Positions 52,351 to 61,500 of a stretch of 64,000 nt of DNA are shown here, in pieces. Made by a program: the position numbers and the translations under genes. The DNA is from Streptomyces sp. NBC_01298. GTDB lineage: Bacteria; Actinomycetota; Actinomycetes; Streptomycetales; Streptomycetaceae. Numbering within the stretch: the stretch's first letter is position 1; the number at the start of each line of letters is the position of its first letter. The notes beneath the pieces were generated by a model, which saw only the letters and a list, made by a program, of their open reading frames with translations, was not told the DNA's origin and did no database searches. The DNA lies in the NCBI RefSeq assembly GCF_035978755.1, contig NZ_CP108414.1, positions 2,108,001-2,172,000 of the forward strand, read 5' to 3'.

Positions 52351-53577
52351 GTGCCTCGTACCGTCAGGGACGTCGTCTTCGTCGACGGCGTCCGCACCCC
52401 GTTCGGCAAGGCGGGCCCGAAGGGCATCTACAACGAGACCCGCGCCGACGACCTCGTCGTCAAGGCCATCCGGGAGCTGCTGCGCCGCAACCCGGACCTG
52501 GACCCCGCGAAGATCGACGAGGTCGCCATCGCCGCGACCACGCAGATCGGCGACCAGGGCCTGACGCTGGGCCGCACGGCCGGCATTCTCGCGGGCCTCC
52601 CGCAGTCCGTCCCGGGCTACTCCATCGACCGCATGTGCGCCGGCGCGCTCACCGCCGTGACCGCCGTCGCGGGCGGCGTGGCCTTCGGTGCGTACGACGT
52701 CGCCCTCGCCGGCGGTGTCGAGCACATGGGCCGTCACCCCATGGGTGAGGGCGTGGACCCGAACCCCCGCTTCGTCTCCGAGAAGCTGGTCGACGAGTCC
52801 GCCCTGTTCATGGGCATGACCGCCGAGAACCTGCACGACCGGTACCCGACGATCACCAAGCTCCGCGCCGACGAGTACGCCGTGCGCTCGCAGGAGAAGG
52901 CCGCCAAGGCGTACGCCGACGGCAAGATCCAGCAGGACCTGGTGCCGATCTCGGTGCGCAACAACAACGAGGCGGCCGGTGAGACGGGCTGGGGCCTGGT
53001 CACCGCCGACGAGCCGATGCGTCCGGGGACCACGCTGGAGAACCTGGCGGGCCTCAAGACCCCGTTCCGGGTCCACGGCAACGTCACCGCGGGCAACGCC
53101 GCCGGTCTCAACGACGGTGCCACGGCCGCGATCATCGCGTCCGAGGACTTCGCCCGCGAGAACAACCTCCCGGTCAAGATGCGCCTGGTCTCGTACTCCT
53201 TCGCGGGTGTCGAGCCGGAGGTCATGGGCTACGGCCCGATCCCGGCCACCGAGAAGGCGCTGGCCCAGGCCGGTCTGACGATCGACGACATCGGCCTCTT
53301 CGAGGTCAACGAGGCCTTCGCGGTCCAGGTCCTCGCGTTCCTGGAGCACTACGGCATCGCCGACGACGACGCCCGCGTCAACCAGTACGGCGGCGCCATC
53401 GCCTTCGGCCACCCGCTCGCCTCCTCCGGCGTCCGCCTGATGACCCAGCTGGCCCGCCAGTTCGAGGAGCAGCCGGAGGTCCGCTACGGCCTGACCACCA
53501 TGTGCGTCGGCTTCGGCATGGGCGCCACGGTCGTCTGGGAGAACCCGAACTTCACCGCCGAGGGAGACAGCAAGTGA
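52351..53577 (+). CDS. fadA: Acetyl-CoA C-acyltransferase (3-ketoacyl-CoA thiolase) FadA
   Basis: The thiolytic step of beta-oxidation. 408 residues, full length. Catalytic Cys in DRMCAGALTAV, His in AIAFGHPLASSG, and second Cys in TMCVGFGMGATV; the early block FVDGVRTPFGKAG is also canonical. GTG 52351 follows a strong CTGGAGGAG site. It overlaps fadB by GTGA, so the two subunits are produced together and probably form the FadA-FadB complex. Confidence 0.96.
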   Translation: MPRTVRDVVFVDGVRTPFGKAGPKGIYNETRADDLVVKAIRELLRRNPDLDPAKIDEVAIAATTQIGDQGLTLGRTAGILAGLPQSVPGYSIDRMCAGALTAVTAVAGGVAFGAYDVALAGGVEHMGRHPMGEGVDPNPRFVSEKLVDESALFMGMTAENLHDRYPTITKLRADEYAVRSQEKAAKAYADGKIQQDLVPISVRNNNEAAGETGWGLVTADEPMRPGTTLENLAGLKTPFRVHGNVTAGNAAGLNDGATAAIIASEDFARENNLPVKMRLVSYSFAGVEPEVMGYGPIPATEKALAQAGLTIDDIGLFEVNEAFAVQVLAFLEHYGIADDDARVNQYGGAIAFGHPLASSGVRLMTQLARQFEEQPEVRYGLTTMCVGFGMGATVVWENPNFTAEGDSK

Positions 53578-55706
53578 GCACCACCACCACTGAGCTCCTG
53601 AAGGGCGCGGCCGAGCTGTTCCCGGACGAGGTCGTCACGCGCGCGCTCGTACGCCACCTGGACCTGCCCTTCGGCGCCGGGCGCTTCGCGCTCGTCACGC
53701 TGGACAACGGCCTGGACCACACCAAGCCGACCACCTTCGGCCCGCAGTCCCTCGCCAACCTGAACGCGGCGATCGACCAGGTCGAGCAGGAGGCCCTCGC
53801 GGGTTCCATCGTCGGCGCGGGCATCACCGGCAAGCCGTTCATCTTCGCGGTCGGCGCCGACCTCAAGGGCGTCGAGCTGCTGAAGAAGCACGACGAGGCG
53901 CTCGCCATCGGCAAGGGCGGCCACGACGTCTTCAAGCGCCTCGCGGCGCTGGCCGTCCCCACCTTCGCGTACTACAACGGCGCGGCGATGGGCGGCGGTG
54001 TCGAGGTGGGTCTGCACTGCACCTACCGCACGGTCTCCAAGGCCATCCCGGCCTTCTCCCTGCCCGAGGTCTTCCTCGGCCTGGTACCGGGCTGGGGCGG
54101 CTGCGCCCTGCTGCCGAACCTGATCGGCGCGGACCGCGCGGTCTCGGTGATCATCGAGAACTCGCTGAACCAGAACCGCCAGCTCAAGGGCAAGCAGGTC
54201 TTCGAACTCGGCATCGCGGACGCGCTGTTCGAGGGCGCGGACTTCCTGGAGCAGTCGCTCCTGTGGACCGCGAACGTGCTGAACGGCACGACCGAGGTCG
54301 TCCGCGACGAGATCGACCGCGGCGAGGCCTGGGACGCGGCGGTCGCCCGCGGCCGCTTCATCGCCGACTCCAAGGTGCACGGCGCGGCCCCGGCCGCCTA
54401 CCGCGCGCTGGAGATCATCGAGGCTGCCAAGGACGGCGACCTGCAGAAGGGCTTCGACGCCGAGGACGCGGCCCTGGCCGACCTCATCATGGGCGGCGAA
54501 CTGCGCTCCGGCATCTACGCCTTCAACCTGGTCCAGAAGCGCGCCAAGCGCCCGGCCGGCGCCCCGGACAAGAACCTGGCCCGCGCGGTCACCAAGGTCG
54601 GCGTCGTCGGCGCGGGCCTGATGGCCTCGCAGCTGGCGCTGCTGTTCCTGCGCCGCCTGGAGGTGCCGGTGGTCCTCACCGACATCGACCAGGAGCGCGT
54701 GGACAAGGGTGTGGGCTACGTCCGCGCCGAGATCCAGAAGCTGCTCGGCAAGGGCCGCATCAACCAGGACAAGGCCAACCGCCTGACCGCCCTGGTGACC
54801 GGTGTCCTGGACAAGGCCGAGGGCTTCGCGGACGCGGACTTCATCATCGAGGCCGTGTTCGAGGAGATGTCCGTCAAGCAGAAGGTGTTCGCGGAGGTCG
54901 AGGCGGTCGCCCCGGCGCACGCGATCCTCGCCACCAACACCTCCTCGCTGTCGGTCTCGGAGATGGCCTCCAAGCTCCAGCACCCGGAGCGCGTGGTCGG
55001 CTTCCACTTCTTCAACCCGGTCGCGATCCTCCCGCTGCTGGAGATCGTCCGCGGCGAGCAGACCGACGACGCCTCGCTGGCCACGGCCTTCGGTGTCGCG
55101 CGGAAGCTGAAGAAGACCGCGGTCCTCACGAAGGACGCCCCGGCGTTCGTCGTGAACCGCATCCTGACCCGCTTCATGGGCGAGATCCAGAACGTCATCG
55201 ACGAGGGCACCCCGGTGGTCACCGCCGAGAAGGCCATCGAGCCGCTCGGCCTGCCGATGTCCCCGCTGGTGCTCCTGGAGCTCGTGGGCCCGGCGATCGG
55301 TCTGCACGTCTCCGAGACCCTGAACCGCGCCTTCCCGGAGCGCTTCACCGTCTCGCCGAACCTCGCAGCGGTCGTCAAGGCCGGCAAGCGCGGCTTCTAC
55401 ACGTACGACTCCGGCAAGCCGGAACTGGACCCCGAGGTCGCCGCCCTCCTGGTGCAGGGCGATGTCGTCCTGACCGAGGAGCAGGTCCGTGACCGCGTCC
55501 TGGACGCGGTGGCGCAGGAGATCGGCCTGATGCTGGAAGAGGGTGTCGTGGCCGAGGCCCAGGACATCGACCTCTGCCTCATCACGGGCGCGGGCTGGCC
55601 CTTCCACCTGGGCGGCGTGACCCCGTACCTGGACCGCGAGGGCGTCTCCGAGCGGGTGAACGGCAAGAAGTTCCTGGCCCCGGGCCTGGCGAGCGTTCCG
55701 GTCTGA
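53574..55706 (+). CDS. fadB: Fatty-acid oxidation complex alpha subunit FadB
   Basis: 710 residues with enoyl-CoA hydratase and 3-hydroxyacyl-CoA dehydrogenase activities. The N-terminal crotonase region (about 1-190) has AVGADLKGVELL, GAAMGGGVEVGLHC and the Glu in EVFLGLVPGWGG. The dehydrogenase Rossmann motif is VGVVGAGLMASQLALLF; catalytic His/Glu lie in VVGFHFFNPVAILPLLEIV. GTG 53574 is translationally coupled to fadA. A 19-bp perfect hairpin terminates the operon. Confidence 0.96.
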   Translation: MSTTTTELLKGAAELFPDEVVTRALVRHLDLPFGAGRFALVTLDNGLDHTKPTTFGPQSLANLNAAIDQVEQEALAGSIVGAGITGKPFIFAVGADLKGVELLKKHDEALAIGKGGHDVFKRLAALAVPTFAYYNGAAMGGGVEVGLHCTYRTVSKAIPAFSLPEVFLGLVPGWGGCALLPNLIGADRAVSVIIENSLNQNRQLKGKQVFELGIADALFEGADFLEQSLLWTANVLNGTTEVVRDEIDRGEAWDAAVARGRFIADSKVHGAAPAAYRALEIIEAAKDGDLQKGFDAEDAALADLIMGGELRSGIYAFNLVQKRAKRPAGAPDKNLARAVTKVGVVGAGLMASQLALLFLRRLEVPVVLTDIDQERVDKGVGYVRAEIQKLLGKGRINQDKANRLTALVTGVLDKAEGFADADFIIEAVFEEMSVKQKVFAEVEAVAPAHAILATNTSSLSVSEMASKLQHPERVVGFHFFNPVAILPLLEIVRGEQTDDASLATAFGVARKLKKTAVLTKDAPAFVVNRILTRFMGEIQNVIDEGTPVVTAEKAIEPLGLPMSPLVLLELVGPAIGLHVSETLNRAFPERFTVSPNLAAVVKAGKRGFYTYDSGKPELDPEVAALLVQGDVVLTEEQVRDRVLDAVAQEIGLMLEEGVVAEAQDIDLCLITGAGWPFHLGGVTPYLDREGVSERVNGKKFLAPGLASVPV

Positions 55707-55717
55707 TCCGGACCTCA

Positions 55718-55781
55718 CGTACGACGAAGGCCGGTGTCCGCCGCCCCGCGAGGGGTGGTGGGCACCGGCCTTCGTCGTACG
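55718..55781 (+). terminator. Terminator after fadAB
   Basis: CGTACGACGAAGGCCGGTG (55718-55736) pairs perfectly with 55763-55781. It lies between the convergent fadB and glycosidase stops and can stop both. Confidence 0.85.
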
Positions 55782-55808
55782 GCCGTGGTGACGCGCGGCC
55801 TGCCGGGC

Positions 55809-57086
55809 TCAGCGCGGGAAGAGGGCAAGCGCGTTGGCCACGGGCCGTTCGATGACCTTCCCCGGGGTCTCCCGCGGGTTGTTGCGCAGTTCCCCGAGCA
55901 CGACCATGCTCGTGGACCCGCCGCCGTCGAGGCCGATCGCGTCCTGGGCGCCGAGCGAGGCCATGAGTTCGGCGGCCTCGGCGAGCGTGGCTCCGGCGTC
56001 CACACCGGGGTTGCGGCCGTCGATCGTGACCAGGAGCAGCGCGCCGTCCTCGGTGATTCCGGCCAGCGTGCGCGGAGCCTTCCTGGGGGTGGAGGCGGCG
56101 GCGCCGAGTGCGGACTCGCCCTCCTTCAGCAGCCGGTAACGGCCGCCCACCGCCGTCTCGACCTGGCCGCCCACGGGCAGGCCGACCATGTCGTTCATCT
56201 GCACGGAGCGCTTGAGCCGGTCGCCCCTGCGGGCGTGGGACTCCAGCCAGTCCACCGCTTCGCCCGTCGCGTAGAGCGTGCTGCCCTTCGCGGGTACGCG
56301 CCCGCCGGCGGGCTTGCGGAGGTCCACGACCCGCCCGTCGGCGTCGAGGACCGCTTCCATGCTGCCCGCGGGGCCGGGGGGCGTACGGTCGCCCCATTCC
56401 TCGGTGAAGGCGACGAGCTCGTCCACGTCCGTGCACAGACCGCCGTACGGCTCCTCCATCGGCTCTTCCGTGACGGCCAGGCGGTCGCCGCCCACGCCGC
56501 CGCAGCCCAGGACGCGGCCCGCGACCCGGTTGATGCCGTCCAGTTCCCCGCGTGCGCCGTCGTCCGAGATCACCTGGCCTTCGGTGGTGACCTCGTCGAT
56601 GCGGGCGTCGAGCCTGCCGTCCCGGGTGGAGAGCAGCAGGGCCGTCCGGCCGTTCGTCGCCTCGCTGAGCAGCCGGCCGCCCTCGGTGTAGAGGCCGAGC
56701 GGGTCCCCGTCGTAGCCGCCGTAGTTCTTGCCGGTGCTGATGTCGAAGTAGGAGGCGTTGACGGCGGCCACCGCTCCGGCGGCCTCGGCCATCTCCCGTA
56801 CGGTCTCGGCGTGGGCGAGGGACTTGCCGTGCACGGCCCCGACCCGGACCTCGGCGTCGGGGCGGATCGCCAGCATCTGGACGTGGGACACCGCGCGGCC
56901 GTCGAGTTTGCGGGTGAACTCCTTGTAGGTGACCCCCCTGGGCAGTGCTCCGTCCGGGACCGGCGCCCGGGAGGAGAACCCGGGTTCCGGGAAGCCGTCC
57001 GATCCGCTGGAACATCCCGCCAGTGTCACGGCCATGACCGTGGCCAGGGCGGCTGCCAGGCGCGCGCGCCTAGCCACGGAAGGCAC
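55809..57086 (-). CDS. Phosphodiester glycosidase (NAGPA-domain) lipoprotein
   Basis: 425 residues. A lipobox TLAGCSSG follows a short hydrophobic leader, so the protein is membrane-anchored outside. The NAGPA/DUF2233 domain is recognised by VAAVNASYFDISTGKN, VTIDGRNPGVDAGATLAEAAEL and the late GAQDAIGLDGGGSTSM. Relatives cleave phosphodiester-linked sugars, for example the N-acetylglucosamine uncovering enzyme, and bacterial ones process wall teichoic-acid-like polymers. GTG 57086 or 57077. It overlaps the upstream gene by 17 bases and ends the leftward operon. Confidence 0.86.
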   Translation of the reverse strand: MPSVARRARLAAALATVMAVTLAGCSSGSDGFPEPGFSSRAPVPDGALPRGVTYKEFTRKLDGRAVSHVQMLAIRPDAEVRVGAVHGKSLAHAETVREMAEAAGAVAAVNASYFDISTGKNYGGYDGDPLGLYTEGGRLLSEATNGRTALLLSTRDGRLDARIDEVTTEGQVISDDGARGELDGINRVAGRVLGCGGVGGDRLAVTEEPMEEPYGGLCTDVDELVAFTEEWGDRTPPGPAGSMEAVLDADGRVVDLRKPAGGRVPAKGSTLYATGEAVDWLESHARRGDRLKRSVQMNDMVGLPVGGQVETAVGGRYRLLKEGESALGAAASTPRKAPRTLAGITEDGALLLVTIDGRNPGVDAGATLAEAAELMASLGAQDAIGLDGGGSTSMVVLGELRNNPRETPGKVIERPVANALALFPR

Positions 57087-57798
57087 TCAGTGCCCCCGGT
57101 GACATGCCCAGGTCGCCTATCCGGATGGTGACGTGCGAGCGCACGGAGTGGCCGGCCTCGTCCTCGTAGGTGCAGGTGAAGAAGTCGTAGCCCTGGTAGG
57201 AGGCGGGGGCCTGGTAGACCACCGTGCCGTCCGGGGCGCAGTGCAGCATGCCGTGCCGGGGGATGCCCACGCCGGTACGGCGCAGCCCGTGCTCGGCGTC
57301 CGGGGGCAGGGTGACCTGGGCGCCGGGCGGCAGGTGCAGGGCCCGGCCGGGAACGCTGTGGCGGCGGACCCAGAACCCCTGGTCCTCGATGCCGGAGCTG
57401 GGGATCAGCTTGTCGCCCTCGGCGGGCATCAGGCCGACCACCACACGCGGGAGCGTGATCGCGCCGTCGGGGGCGTCCGGCTTCACCTTCACGGTGCAGG
57501 TGTGGGTGACGGCCTCGGTGCCGGAGGCGAAGCCCATGTAGCGGCCGTTCTTCAGCAGCCGCAGGCCCGTCAGGCCGCCCATGACCACCCAGTCGCCCAG
57601 GGTGTCGCCGAGGACGTAGCCGTAGGTGCGGTACGCGCCGCCGCTGGGCGTGAGGGTCATGGCCAGGGTGAACTCCTGGCCGGGGAGCAGCGGCCGGCCC
57701 GGGTCGGCCGAGGCCGCCAGGTCGAGCACGCCGCTGAAGGCGCCCTGGGTGATCCAGGCGCGGACCACGGGGAACCAGGTCGTCGCTTCGCCGCTCAT
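57070..57798 (-). CDS. Surface protein with Ig-like/cadherin-type repeat
   Basis: 242 residues, not firmly assigned. The C-terminal 70 residues read like an Ig-like tandem-95/cadherin-type repeat: GMLHCAPDGTVVYQAPASY then QGYDFFTCTYEDEAGHSV. The N-terminal part is beta-rich (FTLAMTLTPSGG, GYVLGDTLGDWVVMGGLTGL). No signal peptide is visible, so export is uncertain. It overlaps the SGNH gene by ATGA and the glycosidase by 17 bases. Its place in the cell-surface operon suggests polymer binding or display. Confidence 0.78.
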   Translation of the reverse strand: MSGEATTWFPVVRAWITQGAFSGVLDLAASADPGRPLLPGQEFTLAMTLTPSGGAYRTYGYVLGDTLGDWVVMGGLTGLRLLKNGRYMGFASGTEAVTHTCTVKVKPDAPDGAITLPRVVVGLMPAEGDKLIPSSGIEDQGFWVRRHSVPGRALHLPPGAQVTLPPDAEHGLRRTGVGIPRHGMLHCAPDGTVVYQAPASYQGYDFFTCTYEDEAGHSVRSHVTIRIGDLGMSPGALSAFRG

Positions 57799-58574
57799 GC
57801 CGTCGCTCCCACCATCGCCGCGCCGACCCGCTCCTTGGTGAGCCGGTCGAATTCGACGTCGTCCAGGAACTGCACCGCCTGGTTCGCGTCGAACTGGTTC
57901 TCCAGGTTGCGGAAGAACGGGGCGGGCAGCAGCTCGCGCGAGCGCAGCTCGCCGGCGACGAACCGCGCGCACTCCACGGCGCCGACCGGCCGCAAGTGCG
58001 AGTTGTCCCCCACCCCGTCGGGGTAGTTGGGGTGCTCGCCCGGTTCGAGGTAGAGGAAGACCTGCTTGCAGCCCTGCGGGCCGAGCTGGCGCCACCAGGC
58101 GACGCTCCACTCGTTGAGGTCGATCAGCGGCACGGACATCTGCGCCGCCACCTCGCGCTTGGCGGCCGGGTAGAGCTTCAGCGGCCGGCGGAAGTTGCCG
58201 AACCGGTCGAAGACCGCGCGCTCGTGGCTGGGGACGAGTACGGGGTGGGCGCCGCGCAGCCGGGTCTCGATGACGTAGCGCCGCAGGTTGCCCTGGTAGT
58301 CGTCGAAGGGCTCGGTGTGCAGTCCGGCCCCGGGCTTCATGTCGTTGGGACCGAAGGAGATCAGGTGCAGGTCGCCGGGACGGATGTTCTCCATGATCCA
58401 GCCGAGCCTGCCGCGCTCCATGAAGCTCTTGGTGCTGGCCCCGGCCCGGGCGCAGTTGATCACGTCCGCGCCCTGCATGAAGATCGGCATCGCCTGCCCC
58501 CAGCCGGTCATGGGCGCCATGCCGCCCTGGCGGCTGCACACGCTCGATCCGCCGGACAGGAAGATTGCCGTCAT
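57795..58574 (-). CDS. SGNH/GDSL hydrolase (acetylesterase-like)
   Basis: 259 residues. SGNH blocks: FLSGGSSVCS (nucleophile Ser), a Gly in NCARAGASTKSF, the Asn in ISFGPNDMKPG and the late VGDNSHLRPVGA with catalytic His. The closest pattern is rhamnogalacturonan-acetylesterase-like. It has no signal peptide. It may O-deacetylate or transacylate an intermediate of the surface polymer built by the upstream genes. ATG 58574 begins MTAIFLSGG. It lies 19 bases after the glycosyltransferase stop. Confidence 0.86.
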   Translation of the reverse strand: MTAIFLSGGSSVCSRQGGMAPMTGWGQAMPIFMQGADVINCARAGASTKSFMERGRLGWIMENIRPGDLHLISFGPNDMKPGAGLHTEPFDDYQGNLRRYVIETRLRGAHPVLVPSHERAVFDRFGNFRRPLKLYPAAKREVAAQMSVPLIDLNEWSVAWWRQLGPQGCKQVFLYLEPGEHPNYPDGVGDNSHLRPVGAVECARFVAGELRSRELLPAPFFRNLENQFDANQAVQFLDDVEFDRLTKERVGAAMVGATA

Positions 58575-58593
58575 GGTGCGTCCTTCATGTGTC

Positions 58594-61500
58594 TCAGAAC
58601 TCCCCGAAGCCTCGTGCCCCGAGGTGCAGCTGCGCCCGCTGGTCGCCGACGATGTTGGCGTCCATGGATTCGATGACCTGGAAGGCCCGTTCGCAGTTGG
58701 AGGTGTCGCGCAGGACGAAGAACTCCTCGGCGCGCCGCCGGTACTGCGATTCCACCTCGAACTGCCGCTCGATGGTGGCGATGATCTCCTGGACGGCGTG
58801 GTCGACCGTCCGGCAGGCGGGTCCGAAGCCGTCCCGCGCCAGATCGAAGTAGCCCCGCTTGTAGTGCTTGCTGTAGAAGGACTCGTCGTCGAAGTTCGTG
58901 TAGACGATGGGCTTGCCCATGTACGCCACGTCGAAGAACACCGATGAGTAGTCCGTGACCAGCATCGAGCACTCGCGCATCGCGAGCTGCACGTCGCGGC
59001 CCGTCGTGGACACCGTGACCGACGGATGGTCGATCTTGAAGTGGTTCAGGTAGGGGCGGATCTCGTAGTGCGGCATGAACTCCAGTTCCACGCCGTAGTA
59101 CTGGATCGCGCTCAGCAGCCGTTCGTTGCGCAGCAGCGCGGAGAAGAACCGGTAGTACTCGGACGCGGCGAAGGGGATCTCGGGCTTGGCCGCCTTGTTG
59201 TACGAGGGCGCCACGATGTCGCGGCGCCAGGTCGGCATGACCAGGATCCGCCGCGGTCCGTTCACCGGCTCCAGGGCGTCGAAGCGGGGCAGACCCGTCG
59301 CCGCGACGCGGGCGTAGCCGTAGCCGCAGTGCTCGGCGTAGTACGAGCGCTCGCTGCGCCCCGTGGTGAGCACCATGTCGACGTTGGTGGCCTGGCCGTG
59401 GATGGAGGCCACGACGTCGTTGTAGACGACCCCGTGCTGGAGGAACACCCGCTTGTAGCGCAGCAGGTCACCGTAGCCGCGCAGGAACGCCCGCTTGAGG
59501 AGGCCCGGGAAGCCCAGGTAGGCCTCCAGGTCGTAGGCGTTGATCAGCCGTTCCGCGTGGAGCAGGTAGGCGCGGTGCTTCCATGACAGCCGGTCGATGA
59601 CCTGCCCGTAGCGGGCGACCTTGTCCCAGTCGGGGGAATCGCCGTTGATCGAGTAGTAGACCTTGGTCTTGGGCCGGTTCTGCCGGATCCACTTGAACAG
59701 GTGGTAGCTGTTGTCCTGGGCGGTGTCCTCGCGCTCGCCGATGATCCAGATGCCCCGGTTGTGCAGGTAGGGGTACGTGAACCAGTACATGAGGCGCGTG
59801 CGCCAGCCGGGGCGGCCCGGCAGCGAGTTCCGCAGCTCCCACTTGAACCGGCGCAGCTTGTCCTTGCACCGGGCCGCGAAGCCGCGTACCCAGCGGACGG
59901 TGACCTGCTCCTCGTCGTCGATGGACACGACGAAGCGCTGCCTGCCCTGGGTGTGCACGCCCTTGAAGCGGTGGAGCATCTGGCGGGCCGCCAGCGGGAC
60001 GTCGTGGTGGCGGTCCTGGTCGACGAACCGGATCACCATGGACAGCTCGGTGTTGGCCAGCGCGTCGAGGGTGCCCGGGCGGGCCGTGGCGCGCCAGCCG
60101 GAGAACCAGTCCTGGTTCTTGCGGGTGCGCCAGCGGTCGCGGCGGTAGGTCTGCTCCACGGGGAGCGACACCTCGCGCCGCCCGTCGGAGAGCACCAGCC
60201 GGAGCTCGTTGGTGTAGCGGGCGTTGATGTCCACGCCGGAGAGGACGAGGAGCCCCTCGAAGTGGATCTCGCCGCCGGTCCAGTCGAAGGTCTCCAGGAC
60301 GGCGCTGGAGCGCGGGACGCGCAGCAGCGTGGTCCGCACCGGGTCGGACACCAGTCTGCGGTAGACGCCCTCTTCGTCGAGGAAGAGCGTGGGCAGGTAC
60401 TCCGGCGCGCCCAGGGGGTCCGCGAAGAGGTCGAGGTTGCCCGTGACGATCGCGTGGTGCTGGACCTTGGACTGCGGGTGGACGGCGTACTGCAGGATCA
60501 CGTCGTCGGGGATCTGGCTGTAGACCGATCCCAGCAGGGGCAGGACCGAGGCGAGTTCGGGCCTGCTCATGATGCGGTGCATGTTGCGCACGTAGGGCTG
60601 GAGGGTACGGACGACGAAGCGCTGGGCCAGGACGAGGGTCCGCGGCGGGGCTCCTTGCACCGAGGCCAGGACGTGCGCGGCCAGCCGGACCCGGTCCACC
60701 GTCTTGACGGGGTCGTTCCAGGCGGAGTCGAAGAGCGAGTTCTGGTTCTGCTCGTCACGCTCGAAGAAGCGGGCTTCCGGCGCGATGGCCACGGTCCGCG
60801 CGTAGAGCACGGCCGGGACGGTGAACCAGTCGTCCTCCACTCCCGGGCCCGGGCCGCCGCGGAAGCCGTGCTCCCGGATGTAGGAGGTCTTGAAGAGCTT
60901 GCCGCCGAGCAGGGTGGAGAAGACGAGGTACGGGGCGTCGGCCAGCCGGCGGACGTTGTCCCTGGCCGTGAAGTACCGCTGCCACGGCTCGTCCTCGCTG
61001 CGCCACGGGCCGGGGAAGTTGTCGGCCTGGCCGACGACGACGTCGGCGCCCTTGGCCTTGCGGGCGGCCGCGAGCAGCCGGTCGACGGAGTTCTCGCCGA
61101 GGATGTCGCGGGCGCGCGCGAACATCACGTAGGGCGCGGCCGCGTACTGGAGTCCGTGGTCGAAGGCGGCGCTGGCGCCGAGGCTGTGCTGGGTGACGAC
61201 GTGCGTGTTGGGGTAGTAGGCGGCGAAGGCCGCGAGCTGCCGGTCGGTGCTGTCGTTCGACCCGTCGTCGACGAACACGACCTGGGTGCGGCCGAAGGCG
61301 CGCTGGGCCACGAGCGAGGCGAGGAACTCGCGCAGGTGGTACTCATCGTTGTGGCAGTGGACGACGAGGGTGGCGGCGTAGCTCTCGGGCAGTTCCACGG
61401 GGCCGGTCGGTTCGGCGTTCTGCCACCACCGCCACGGGGTGCCCCGGTCCGAGGTCTTGACCTTCTGTTCCCCGGTCTCCGGGCGCAGGCCGAGGTTGCC

